Part shown: one piece after another, positions 24,964 to 35,240 of the stretch
Layout: the number at the start of each line of letters is the position of its first letter
How positions within the stretch are numbered: position 1 is the stretch's first letter
Source of the DNA: Streptomyces roseifaciens
GTDB taxonomy: Bacteria; Actinomycetota; Actinomycetes; Streptomycetales; Streptomycetaceae
NCBI RefSeq assembly: GCF_001445655.1
Contig: NZ_LNBE01000003.1
Location: 744,001 to 808,000 of the forward strand
Direction of reading: 5' to 3'
DNA length: 64,000 bases
Program-made: the position numbers and the translations under genes
Notes under the pieces: generated by a model
What the model was told of the DNA's origin: nothing
Databases searched by the model: none
Seen by the model: only the letters and a program-made list of their open reading frames with translations

Positions 24964-26310
24964 ATGACCCAGGTGCAGGACAGGTCACCGTCGTTACTGG
25001 CGAATTGGGACCCGGAGGACGAGCGCTTCTGGAGGGAAACGGGCGGCCGGGTCGCCCGCCGCAATCTCGTGGTGTCCATCGTCAACGAGCACATCGGCTT
25101 CTCGGTCTTCACCCTGTGGTCGGTTCTCGTGCTGTTCCTCGGGCCGGACACCGGATTCTCCTTCAGCGCCTCGGACAAGTTCCTGCTCATCAGCACCCCG
25201 ACGGCGGTCGGAGCCCTGATGCGGCTGCCCTACGGATATCTGGTGACCCGGTTCGGTGGGCGCGACTGGACGGTGTTCGCCGGGCTGGTCCTGCTCGTGC
25301 CGACCGTGCTGGCGGCGGTGTTCGTCCGGCTGCCCGGCACGCCGCTGTGGGTGTTCGTGCTGGTGGCGGCCACCGCCGGGCTCGGCGGCGGGAACTTCGC
25401 CTCGTCGATGTGCAACATCCACGCCTTCTACCCGCGGCACCGGCAGGGCTGGGCGCTGGGCCTGAACGCGGGCGGCGGGAACCTCGGCGTGGTGACCGCC
25501 CAGCTGGCCGGCCTCGCCGTGCTCGCGACGGCCGGCGACACGCACCCCGTCTACCTGGTCTCGCTCTACATGCCGCTGATCGTGCTCGCAGCCGTCGCCG
25601 CGGCCCTGTGGATGGACAACCTGCCGACGCTGCAGCACCAGGGGTCGGCGCAGCGGGCGGCGCTGCGCAACAAGCACACGTGGATGCTGTCCCTGCTGTA
25701 CGTGACGACGTTCGGTTCGTTCATCGGCTTCGGGTTCGCGTTCGGGCTGGTGCTGAAGGAGCAGTTCGGCTTCACGGCGCTGCAGGCCGCGTCGGTGACT
25801 TTCCTGGGCCCGCTGCTGGGCTCCCTCGCGCGACCCGTGGGCGGGCGCTGGGCCGACCGGTGGGGCGGCGCACGGGTCACGCTGTGGATGCTGCTGGCGA
25901 TGACGGCCGGGACGGCGTTCCTGTACCTGGCCACGGAGGCGTCCTCGTCCCTGGCGTTCATCATCGCGTCCACCGTGCTCATCACGTTCGCCGGCATCGG
26001 CAACGGCTCGACGTACCGGATGATCCCCGAGGTGTTCGCCGGGCGGGCGGACGGCGCGGAGGGCTCCGCGACCGGCTCGTCCTCCCAGGCCTCCGGCGCG
26101 GTGATCGCGATCGCCGGCGCGGTGGGCGCGCTGGGCGGAGTGCTCATCAACCTGGCGTTCAGGTTCTCCTTCGCCGCGGCCGGCTCGGCCGGCCCGGCCA
26201 TCGCGGGGTTCCTCGCCTTCTACGCGGTCTGCGTGCTCGTGGTGCGCGCGGTCTACCTGCGCAAGGACCGGCCCGCCGCAGCCGACCGGACCCGCCCGGA
26301 ACCGGCGTGA
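24964..26310 (+). CDS. narK: NarK-type nitrate/nitrite transporter (MFS)
   Basis: The 448-residue protein has 12 predicted helices and the nitrate signature twice: GLGGGNFASSMCNIHAFYP with ALGLNAGGGNLGV, and later FAGIGNGSTYRMIP. The N-terminus (NWDPEDERFW, ARRNL, NEHIGFSVFTLWSV) is that of actinobacterial NarK proteins. It moves nitrate and/or nitrite across the membrane. It lies 11 bases upstream of a nitrate reductase gene, so imported nitrate is probably the substrate for the next two enzymes. Confidence 0.92.
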   Translation: MTQVQDRSPSLLANWDPEDERFWRETGGRVARRNLVVSIVNEHIGFSVFTLWSVLVLFLGPDTGFSFSASDKFLLISTPTAVGALMRLPYGYLVTRFGGRDWTVFAGLVLLVPTVLAAVFVRLPGTPLWVFVLVAATAGLGGGNFASSMCNIHAFYPRHRQGWALGLNAGGGNLGVVTAQLAGLAVLATAGDTHPVYLVSLYMPLIVLAAVAAALWMDNLPTLQHQGSAQRAALRNKHTWMLSLLYVTTFGSFIGFGFAFGLVLKEQFGFTALQAASVTFLGPLLGSLARPVGGRWADRWGGARVTLWMLLAMTAGTAFLYLATEASSSLAFIIASTVLITFAGIGNGSTYRMIPEVFAGRADGAEGSATGSSSQASGAVIAIAGAVGALGGVLINLAFRFSFAAAGSAGPAIAGFLAFYAVCVLVVRAVYLRKDRPAAADRTRPEPA

Positions 26311-26320
26311 GGAGCCGAGG

Positions 26321-28405
26321 ATGACACGAACCCACTGCCCGTACTGCGCGCTGCAGTGCGGGACCAGGCTGGAGGTCTCGCCCCAGGGGCTGACGGTCTC
26401 CCCGGACGAGGACTTCCCCGTCAACGCGGGCCGTCTGTGCATGAAGGGCTGGACGGCTCCCCGGGTGCTGTCCGCACCGGACCGGCTGACCTCGCCGCTG
26501 ATGCGGCCGCAGCCGGGGGCGGAGCAGCGGCCGGTGTCGTGGGAGACGGCGCTGGACCACGTCGGCGCGGAGCTCCGCAGGATCGTCTCCGCACACGGCC
26601 CGGACGCCGTGGCCGTGTTCGGCGGCGGCGGGCTGACCAACGAGAAGGCCTACACGCTGGGCAAGTTCGCGCGGGTGGCGCTGGGCACCTCGCAGATCGA
26701 CTACAACGGCCGGTTCTGCATGTCCTCGGCCGCGGCGGCCGGGTCCGCGGCGTTCGGACTGGACCGGGGCCTGCCGTTCCCGGTGACCGACCTGGCCTCG
26801 GCCGAGGTGGTCCTGCTGGCCGGGGCGAACGTCGCGGAGACGATGCCCCCGCTGATGCAGCACCTGGCCGGAGCCGACCTGATCGTCGTGGACCCCCGGC
26901 GGTCGGCGACGGCCGAGCGCGCGGCGCTGCACCTGAACCCGGCCCCGGGCACGGACCTGGCGCTCGCCCTGGGCCTGCTGCACGTCGCGGTCGTGGACGG
27001 GCACGTGGACCACGACTACGTCGCGCAGCGCACGACCGGGTTCGACGAGGCGTGGCGGCGGGCCGCCGAGTGGTGGCCCGAGCGCACCGAGCGGGTGACC
27101 GGAGTGCCGGTCGCCGACCAGTACGCCGCGGTGCGCATGCTCGCCGCGGCGAAGCGCCGCTACGTCCTCACCGGCCGCGGCGCGGAACAGCACTCCAAGG
27201 GCACCGACACCGTCTCGTCCTACATCAACCTGGCGCTGGCGCTGGGCATGCCGGGACGGGAGGGCTCGGGCTACGGGTGTCTGACCGGCCAGGGCAACGG
27301 GCAGGGCGGCCGTGAGCACGGCCAGAAGGCCGACCAGCTGCCGGGCTACCGCAAAATCACCGACCCGGCGGCCCGGGAACACGTGGCCGGGGTGTGGGGC
27401 GTCGACCCCGGCGACCTGCCGGGAGCGGGCCCCAGCGGCTACGAGCTCCTGGACTCCCTGGGCCGGCCGGGCGGGCCGCGGGCGCTGCTGGTGTTCGGCT
27501 CGAACCCGGTGGTGTCGGCGCCCGCGGCCCGGGGGATCACCGCCCGGCTCGCTTCGCTGGAGCTGCTCGTGGTGGCCGACTTCGTGCCGTCGGAGACCGC
27601 GCGGATGGCCGACGCGGTGCTGCCGGTGACGCAGTGGGCCGAGGAGGACGGAACCATGACCAACCTCGAGGGGCGGGTGCTGCGGCGCCGCCGCGCGACC
27701 GAACCGCCGCCGGGCGTGCGCACCGACCTGTGGGTGCTGCGCGAACTCGCCGGCCGGCTCGGCCAGCCCGCCCACCGCTTCCCCGACGACCCCGGCGAGG
27801 TCTTCGCCGAGCTCCGGCGCGCCTCGCAGGGCGGGGCCGCGGACTACTCGGGCATCGAACCGGAGCACCTGGAGGGCCCCGCGGAACCGGTGCACTGGCC
27901 GTTCCCCGCCGGCGGCTCCTCGACGCCGCGGCTGTTCCTGGAGCGCTTCGCCCACGACGACGGCCGCGCCCGCTTCCGGGCCGTCGGCCACCGCGACGCC
28001 GCGGAGCTGCCCGACGGCGCCTACCCGCTGCACGCCACCACGGGCCGGGTGCTCGCGCACTACCAGAGCGGGGCCCAGACCCGCCGCGTCCCCGAGTCCG
28101 TGGAGGCCGACGGGGAGGCGTTCGTGGAGGTCCACCCCGACACCGCCCGCCGCAGCGGGCTGACCGCGGGCGGACTGGCCCGCGTCGTCTCCCGGCGCGG
28201 TGCGACCGTCGCACGGGTCCGCACGGTGGCCTCGCTGCGCACCGACACCGTGTTCCTGCCGTTCCACTTCCCCGGCGCCGGAAGGGCCAACCTGATCACC
28301 AACCCCGCGCTGGACCCGGTGTCGCGGATGCCGGAGTTCAAGGTCTGTTCCGTACGGCTGGAGCCGCTGGGCTCCGGCGCCGCGACCGGCAGCGGTGCGC
28401 TGTGA
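26321..28405 (+). CDS. Molybdopterin assimilatory-type nitrate reductase catalytic subunit
   Basis: The 694-residue protein has an N-terminal 4Fe-4S motif (C6, C9, C13, C40) and a bis-MGD molybdopterin domain, with GFGSNP-like VFGSNPVVS, ALNPAPGTDLALALG, TQWAEEDGTMTNLEGRV and a C-terminal dinucleotide-binding domain (LHATTGRVLAHYQSG). It matches the cytoplasmic NasA/NasC nitrate reductases, reducing nitrate to nitrite. There is no signal peptide. The stop overlaps the electron-transfer gene by 4 bases. Placement within a natural-product cluster, not in a nitrogen-assimilation locus, is the notable point. Confidence 0.9.
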   Translation: MTRTHCPYCALQCGTRLEVSPQGLTVSPDEDFPVNAGRLCMKGWTAPRVLSAPDRLTSPLMRPQPGAEQRPVSWETALDHVGAELRRIVSAHGPDAVAVFGGGGLTNEKAYTLGKFARVALGTSQIDYNGRFCMSSAAAAGSAAFGLDRGLPFPVTDLASAEVVLLAGANVAETMPPLMQHLAGADLIVVDPRRSATAERAALHLNPAPGTDLALALGLLHVAVVDGHVDHDYVAQRTTGFDEAWRRAAEWWPERTERVTGVPVADQYAAVRMLAAAKRRYVLTGRGAEQHSKGTDTVSSYINLALALGMPGREGSGYGCLTGQGNGQGGREHGQKADQLPGYRKITDPAAREHVAGVWGVDPGDLPGAGPSGYELLDSLGRPGGPRALLVFGSNPVVSAPAARGITARLASLELLVVADFVPSETARMADAVLPVTQWAEEDGTMTNLEGRVLRRRRATEPPPGVRTDLWVLRELAGRLGQPAHRFPDDPGEVFAELRRASQGGAADYSGIEPEHLEGPAEPVHWPFPAGGSSTPRLFLERFAHDDGRARFRAVGHRDAAELPDGAYPLHATTGRVLAHYQSGAQTRRVPESVEADGEAFVEVHPDTARRSGLTAGGLARVVSRRGATVARVRTVASLRTDTVFLPFHFPGAGRANLITNPALDPVSRMPEFKVCSVRLEPLGSGAATGSGAL

Positions 28406-29958
28406 GCCGCATCGTCATCGTCGGCAACGGCCCGGCCGGGCACCGGCTCGCCGAACTGCTGCGCACGCGCGCCCCCCGGGCCGCCGTCACCGTCCTGGGG
28501 GCGGAGGCCGAACCCGCCTACAACCGGGTGCTGCTGCCCTCGGTGATCTCCGGGAAACTCTCCCCCGAGCAGACGTACCTCGCGGGCCACGACAGCGGCA
28601 CCGTGACCGTCCGCAGGGGAGCCGCCGTGACCGGGATCGACCGGGAACGGCGCACGGTGCGGACCGCCGACGGGCTGCTGCACCCCTACGACGAGCTCGT
28701 GCTGGCCACCGGCGCGCGCTGCTTCCTGCCGCCCCTGCCCGGCCTGACCGGCGCCGGGGGCGAGCCCGCCGACGGCGTGGTGGCCCTGCGCACCCTGGCC
28801 GACTGCCGGCGCCTGGAGGACCTCCTGCCCCGTGCGGGCAGCATCGTCGTCCTGGGCGGCGGCGTGCTCGGCCTGGAGGTCGCCCGCGCCCTCGGCGAGC
28901 GGGGCCACGGCGTCGACGTGGTGCACATGGGCCCGCATGTGATGGAGCGTCAGCTCGATGCGCCCGCCGGGAAGACCCTGGCCGGCGTGCTCGGACGCCT
29001 CGGCATCCGCATCCACACCGGCCGGGCGGCCGCCTCGTGGACCGGCGGCCGGCTCGTCCTCGACGACGGGTCCGGCCTGCCCGCCGGCCTGGTCGTCGTC
29101 TCCGCGGGGGTCCAGCCCAACACCGAGCTGGCCCGGGCCGCCGGGCTCCGCGTCGGCCGCGGCGTCGTCGTGGACGACCACATGCGCACCAGCGACCCGC
29201 GCATCCACGCGCTGGGCGACTGCGCGGAGCACGCAGGGCTGGTCCCCGGCCTCATCGCCCCCGCCTGGGAGCAGGCCGAGACCCTCGCCGAAGCCCTCAC
29301 CGGGGGAGACCGTCCTTACACCGCCACCCGTACCGTCACCCGCCTCAAGGCCCGCGGCGTCGACCTCGCCGTCATCGGCGACGGCAACCACGACCTCCCC
29401 GGCGCCGAGGTCGTCACGCTGGCCGACCCGGCCCGCGGCCAGTACGCCCGCCTGGCCCTGCAGGACGAGCGCGTCGTCGGCGCCATCCTGCTCGGCTTCC
29501 CCTCCTCCGTGGCCGCCGTCAGCCAGCTCTACGACGCCGGCGCGCCCACCCCCGTCGACCGGCTCGCCCTGCTGGCCGGACGGGCCGTCGCCGGACGGGC
29601 GGACGCTCCCGGGGACCTCCCCGACGAGGCCGTCGTCTGCCGCTGCAACAACGTCACCAAGCGGGCGCTCGTGGCCGGCTGGCGCGGCGGGGCCCGTACG
29701 CCCGGGGTCCTGGCCCGTGCCACGCGCGCCTCCACCGGCTGCGGCGGCTGCGCGGGTGCGGTGGAGGGCATCTGCACGTGGCTGAACGCCACGCGCGAGG
29801 CGGCGGACGAGGCCGGCGACGCGCTCTGCGGCGGTGCCGGCACCGTGCCCGCCGGTGAGGCCCGTGACGCGTCCCCCGCCGGCGCCGGGGACGCTTTCGT
29901 CCCGGCGGGGGCTCCCCGGCAGGAGCGGCAGCCGCTGCCCGAGCTCCTCGCCCGCTGA
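28402..29958 (+). CDS. NasB/NirB-N-like FAD-NAD(P)H electron-transfer protein with BFD [2Fe-2S] domain
   Basis: The 518-residue protein has an FAD Rossmann motif (VGNGPAGH at the start), an NAD(P)H motif (VVLGGGVLGLEVAR) and a rubredoxin-reductase-like C-terminal part. A BFD-type cluster-binding domain carries C413, C415, C447 and C450 (CRCNNVT and TGCGGC). It corresponds to the N-terminal half of NirB, or to NasB that feeds nitrate reductase. The sulfite/nitrite-reductase sirohaem domain of full NirB is absent. It therefore probably passes electrons from NAD(P)H to the nitrate reductase and perhaps to nitrite. The GTG start overlaps the previous stop. Confidence 0.88.
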   Translation: MSRIVIVGNGPAGHRLAELLRTRAPRAAVTVLGAEAEPAYNRVLLPSVISGKLSPEQTYLAGHDSGTVTVRRGAAVTGIDRERRTVRTADGLLHPYDELVLATGARCFLPPLPGLTGAGGEPADGVVALRTLADCRRLEDLLPRAGSIVVLGGGVLGLEVARALGERGHGVDVVHMGPHVMERQLDAPAGKTLAGVLGRLGIRIHTGRAAASWTGGRLVLDDGSGLPAGLVVVSAGVQPNTELARAAGLRVGRGVVVDDHMRTSDPRIHALGDCAEHAGLVPGLIAPAWEQAETLAEALTGGDRPYTATRTVTRLKARGVDLAVIGDGNHDLPGAEVVTLADPARGQYARLALQDERVVGAILLGFPSSVAAVSQLYDAGAPTPVDRLALLAGRAVAGRADAPGDLPDEAVVCRCNNVTKRALVAGWRGGARTPGVLARATRASTGCGGCAGAVEGICTWLNATREAADEAGDALCGGAGTVPAGEARDASPAGAGDAFVPAGAPRQERQPLPELLAR

Positions 29959-30047
29959 CCGGAACCACCCCGAACCCGTCCGAGAAACCGAACCCGTCCG
30001 AGAACCCTTCACCGCGACCTCCGTCGCGACACTTCCAAGGAGCGGCC

Positions 30048-30581
30048 GTGTCCAAAGTCCTGGTAATTTCCGGCAGTCCGTCTCCGACCTCCAAGACCGA
30101 GATGGTCGGCGACCTGGTGGCGGAGCGGCTGGCCGAATACGAGTGGAACGCCGTCCACCTGAGGGTCCGTACGCTGCCCGCCGCGCCGCTGCTCAATGCG
30201 GACCGCTCGGACCCGGCGATCGCCGAGGCGGTCGGGCAGGTCGCCCGGGCCGACGGGATCGTCCTGGCCACGCCGACCTACAAGGCGAGCTACTCCGGCC
30301 TGCTCAAGGTCTTCCTGGACCTGCTGCCGCAGTTCGGCTTCACCCGCAAGGTCGTGCTGCCGCTGGCCACCGGCGGCAGCACGGCACACGTCCTCGTCCT
30401 GGACTACGCGTTGCGGCCGGTCGTGCAGTCCCTCGGCGCCCGGCACGTCGTGCAGAGCTTCTTCCTGCTGGACAAGCACCTGGACTGCAGCAGCGGGAGG
30501 GCGAGCGTCCTGCCGGAGAGCACGGAGATGCTCGACGGCGTGATCGAGCAGTTCCGCAAGGCGCTGATCGCGGCGCCGTGA
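30048..30581 (+). CDS. NAD(P)H-dependent FMN reductase (SsuE-like)
   Basis: The 177-residue flavodoxin-fold protein has the FMN phosphate loop ISGSPSPTSKT and ATPTYKASYSGLLKVFLDLLP, a dimer and flavin contact motif of SsuE/MsuE reductases. These supply reduced FMN to partner monooxygenases. It starts at a GTG after AAGGAGCGGCC. In this cluster the likely client is the ACAD-fold flavoenzyme. An alternative role is assisting nitrite reduction. It closes the cluster before a terminator. Confidence 0.88.
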   Translation: MSKVLVISGSPSPTSKTEMVGDLVAERLAEYEWNAVHLRVRTLPAAPLLNADRSDPAIAEAVGQVARADGIVLATPTYKASYSGLLKVFLDLLPQFGFTRKVVLPLATGGSTAHVLVLDYALRPVVQSLGARHVVQSFFLLDKHLDCSSGRASVLPESTEMLDGVIEQFRKALIAAP

Positions 30582-30592
30582 CCGGGGGGCGA

Positions 30593-30627
30593 TCCCGCCC
30601 GGCGGACGGGGGTGCCGCCGGGCGGGA
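30593..30627. terminator. Bidirectional terminator at the cluster end
   Basis: Perfect 13-base arms (TCCCGCCCGGCGG and CCGCCGGGCGGGA) with a 9-base loop sit between the FMN reductase stop and the stop of the convergent secreted-protein gene. Confidence 0.85.
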
Positions 30628-30643
30628 CCGGGTGGGAGGAGGA

Positions 30644-31315
30644 TCAGCGCTGGGCGGTGAACGCCTTGCCGGCCTTGCTGCCGGAGGAGCAGGACGCCTT
30701 CTCCGCCGACGTCATCTTGCGGGTCTTGACGACCACCGCGTTGCTCTGGCCGTCCGTGCCGTTCTTGGCGGGGCCGGTGATGGTGTCGGGGACGTACCAG
30801 TAGTAGTGGCCCCACTTGGGGCTGTCGTAGTGGGTCTGCCAGGTGCCCGAGACGTTCTGCATCACCTGGGCGCGGGAGATCCAGCCGACCTCGCCGGGCT
30901 TGACCGTCATGTTCAGGGAGCTGCTCTCCTCGTGGGAACTCGACCAGGTGTGGCCGTAGTTCGCGGTGACGCTGACGTCCACGATGCCCGCGATCTTGCC
31001 GCCGGCCGTGACGGAGACGCCCACGGAGTCGGTCGAGCCGACCGAGTCGGACCAGCCCATCGACTGCGTGGCGTCCGAGGTGCTGCAGTTGTAGAGCGAG
31101 TTGGACACCTGGCGGAACTCGCCGAGGAAGGCCTTGCCGAGCACCGGGTCGTTGAAGCTGCACTTCCCTTCGCCCGACGCACAGTCGGCTATGAGCTCCT
31201 TGCGGGTGGGCTCGTCGGCGGCGGCCGCCGGCAGGGCCATGGCCGCCATCATTCCCAGTGCGGCCGCCGAAAGCGCCGCCAGTCTGCCGCCGTTGCGCAT
31301 GACGCGTGAGTTCAA
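30644..31315 (-). CDS. Secreted protein of unknown function, beta-rich
   Basis: The 223-residue protein has a Sec signal peptide (about residues 1-33, cut after AAA). The mature part has four cysteines in its first and last thirds and long Ser/Thr/Gly-rich alternating stretches (SVGSTDSVGVSVTAGG, YGHTWSSSHEESSSLNMTV), followed by KPGEVGW. The pattern recalls the transmembrane-hairpin region of aerolysin/ETX-MTX2-type beta-pore proteins, but I cannot confirm it. The start is TTG at 31315 or ATG at 31300. It is isolated on the minus strand. Confidence 0.7.
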   Translation of the reverse strand: MNSRVMRNGGRLAALSAAALGMMAAMALPAAAADEPTRKELIADCASGEGKCSFNDPVLGKAFLGEFRQVSNSLYNCSTSDATQSMGWSDSVGSTDSVGVSVTAGGKIAGIVDVSVTANYGHTWSSSHEESSSLNMTVKPGEVGWISRAQVMQNVSGTWQTHYDSPKWGHYYWYVPDTITGPAKNGTDGQSNAVVVKTRKMTSAEKASCSSGSKAGKAFTAQR

Positions 31316-31393
31316 CGTGATCCCGTGCCTCTCAACTTGCTTGATGGAACCAGGGGTTCCGGTGTTGATCCAGAGACTGGTGCATGGATTGGG

Positions 31394-31428
31394 TCAACTA
31401 CACCAAGAGTTGGTAAAGTTGTAGTTGA
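31394..31428. promoter_or_regulatory. Nested palindrome upstream of the secreted-protein gene
   Basis: Perfect 9-base arms (TCAACTACA and TGTAGTTGA) are 17 bases apart; the spacer itself contains CCAA-GAG-TTGG. The region is markedly AT-rich for this genome and lies about 80 bases upstream of the minus-strand secreted-protein gene. It is probably an operator. Confidence 0.5.
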
Positions 31429-31448
31429 TCATGAAATGTTCCACTTGA

Positions 31449-33602
<2,154 letters not shown>

Positions 33603-33655
33603 CGGGAGGACGCACCGGGGGACCGCGCGAGGGGCCCGGTCCCTAGGATGCGGGC

Positions 33656-34213
33656 ATGTCCCTCCCGCACGCGATCCTCACCGCGCTCCTCGAGAAGCCC
33701 TCCTCGGGACTGGAGCTCGCCCGCCGCTTCGACCGGTCGATCGGCTACTTCTGGTCCGCCACGCACCAGCAGATCTACCGGGAGCTGGGGAAGCTCGAAG
33801 AGGCCGGGCTGATCCGGGCCCTGCCCTCCGGCGCCCCCGCCCGCGGGCAGAAGAAGGAGTACGAGGTCCTGCCCGCGGGCCGCGACGCGCTCACCGCCTG
33901 GGTCTCCGGGACCGACGACCCCCGGCCCGTGCGCGACCCGCTCCTGCTGCGCCTGCGCGCGGCGGCCGTCGTGGGCACGGGCGGCCTGGAGGAGGAGCTG
34001 CGGCGCCACCTGGACCTGCACCGGCGCCAGCTCGCGGAGTACCGGGCGATCGAGGAGCGCGACTTCCCCCCGGAGCGCGACGGCGAGGAGGACCGGCTGC
34101 GCCACGCGGTGCTGCGCGGTGGCATCGGCCTGGAGACCTTCTGGACCGAGTGGCTCGCCGGCACCCTCACGGCGCTCGGGGGGCCGGAGGAGGGGGAGCG
34201 GAAGGACGGCTAG
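33656..34213 (+). CDS. PadR-family transcriptional regulator
   Basis: The 185-residue protein begins with a winged helix-turn-helix of PadR type (ILTALLEKPSSGLELARRFD, then YFWSATHQQIYRELGKLEEAGLI) and has a C-terminal helical dimerisation domain (PF10400-like). PadR proteins usually repress a nearby gene until a phenolic or drug ligand binds. It lies 53 bases downstream of the FadH-like gene on the same strand. Its 3' end overlaps the convergent DUF6114 gene by 47 bases. Confidence 0.88.
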   Translation: MSLPHAILTALLEKPSSGLELARRFDRSIGYFWSATHQQIYRELGKLEEAGLIRALPSGAPARGQKKEYEVLPAGRDALTAWVSGTDDPRPVRDPLLLRLRAAAVVGTGGLEEELRRHLDLHRRQLAEYRAIEERDFPPERDGEEDRLRHAVLRGGIGLETFWTEWLAGTLTALGGPEEGERKDG

Positions 34214-35240
34214 GCCGCAGCCCCAGGCCGTCGGCGGCGATGGTGCCGCTGGTGACCAGCGCCTGCTCGGCGGTGACGTCCGTCATGAAGACCAACGGCG
34301 GCGCCACCGGCGGCACGGGCAGCCGGTCCGGGGTGAAGGTGAGGCACAGGACGCCCTGGACGCAGCCGGTCAGCCGGGTCAGGTACAGCGTCACCTGCCC
34401 GCCGAGCCTCAGCTCGTCGGCGGTCAGGGAGAGTTCGGCGCCGCCCCCGTCCCGCGTCCGCAGCCGGTAGTCGGCCAGGGACGCGGCCCGCATGCTCAGC
34501 ACCATGGCCCGGCGCGGGCCGTCGGCCGTCGGGACGTCGGCGACGCGGGCGAGCGTGAAGCCGGACGGGGCGAACCGGGTCGTGGTCACGGTCGGCGGCG
34601 TGCGCGCGACGGTCACGGCGCCGGGGGCCGGCGGGCGGGGGCCGGGCGCGGGGACGCCCATCGCCGCGAGGAGCACCAGGGGGAGGGCCACCGCCAGCGT
34701 CTTCGGCGGCTGAACCGTCCCGCCCGGCCTTCCCGTCCCGCCCGGGGGCTCCGCGGGCCTCGGCGCTGGCTGTGGCGCGAGCTCCGGCTCCGGCTCCGGC
34801 TGTGGCTCCGGCTGTGGCTCCGGCTGTGGCGCAACCGGACCCGGCTGCCGCGGTGTCCACGCGAAGCCCATCGCCCCGCCCGCGATCCCCAGCAGCATGC
34901 CGGCGAAGAACCCGCCCAGGTTCGTCACGGCGAAGGACAGCACCGACAGGATCACCGCGTGCACGCCGACGTAGTGGTGGGTGTGCGGCAGGAACCACAG
35001 GAAGAGGCCCGCCGCGACCAGCGCGACGCCGATGCCGAGCGCGGCGACGCCCCCGAGCCCCAGGCCGAGGAGCACCGACAGGGGCGCCAGCGGCATCGCG
35101 GCGATCTCGGCGCCGGCGAGGACGAGCAGGGCCCCGGCCCAGAACGGCCGGGTCCGCCGCCAGCGCCGCCAGGCGGACGGCGGCCCGGACGGCCGTGGCC
35201 GGGGGAAGCCCCGGAGGGCCGGTCGCGGGATCAGAAGCAC
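34167..35240 (-). CDS. DUF6114 membrane protein
   Basis: The 357-residue protein has three or four hydrophobic helices in the first 130 residues. A PQPEPQPEP linker follows, encoded by a 12-base tandem repeat near 34798-34831, then one more helix and a beta-rich C-terminal part. It is the usual partner of DUF6230 in Streptomyces; the function of the pair is unknown. The GTG start overlaps the end of the DUF6230 gene by 10 bases. The last 16 residues (Pro/Ala/Ser-rich) are encoded in the overlap with the convergent PadR gene. Confidence 0.85.
   Translation of the reverse strand: MLLIPRPALRGFPRPRPSGPPSAWRRWRRTRPFWAGALLVLAGAEIAAMPLAPLSVLLGLGLGGVAALGIGVALVAAGLFLWFLPHTHHYVGVHAVILSVLSFAVTNLGGFFAGMLLGIAGGAMGFAWTPRQPGPVAPQPEPQPEPQPEPEPELAPQPAPRPAEPPGGTGRPGGTVQPPKTLAVALPLVLLAAMGVPAPGPRPPAPGAVTVARTPPTVTTTRFAPSGFTLARVADVPTADGPRRAMVLSMRAASLADYRLRTRDGGGAELSLTADELRLGGQVTLYLTRLTGCVQGVLCLTFTPDRLPVPPVAPPLVFMTDVTAEQALVTSGTIAADGLGLRPSRPSAPPPPAPRAP

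Noticed and set aside
24964..29958. Ordinary nitrate assimilation locus that merely neighbours the cluster
   Set aside because: Not fully excluded, but no nirBD sirohaem nitrite reductase, ammonium or nitrogen-control gene is present, and the FMN reductase and terminators bracket these genes with the Dap cluster.
28402..29958. Complete NirB nitrite reductase large subunit
   Set aside because: The protein ends after the BFD-type [2Fe-2S] domain; the sulfite/nitrite reductase ferredoxin-like and sirohaem domains are missing.
31394..31428. Terminator for the nested palindrome
   Set aside because: It is AT-rich, lies upstream of both neighbouring genes, and no gene ends nearby.
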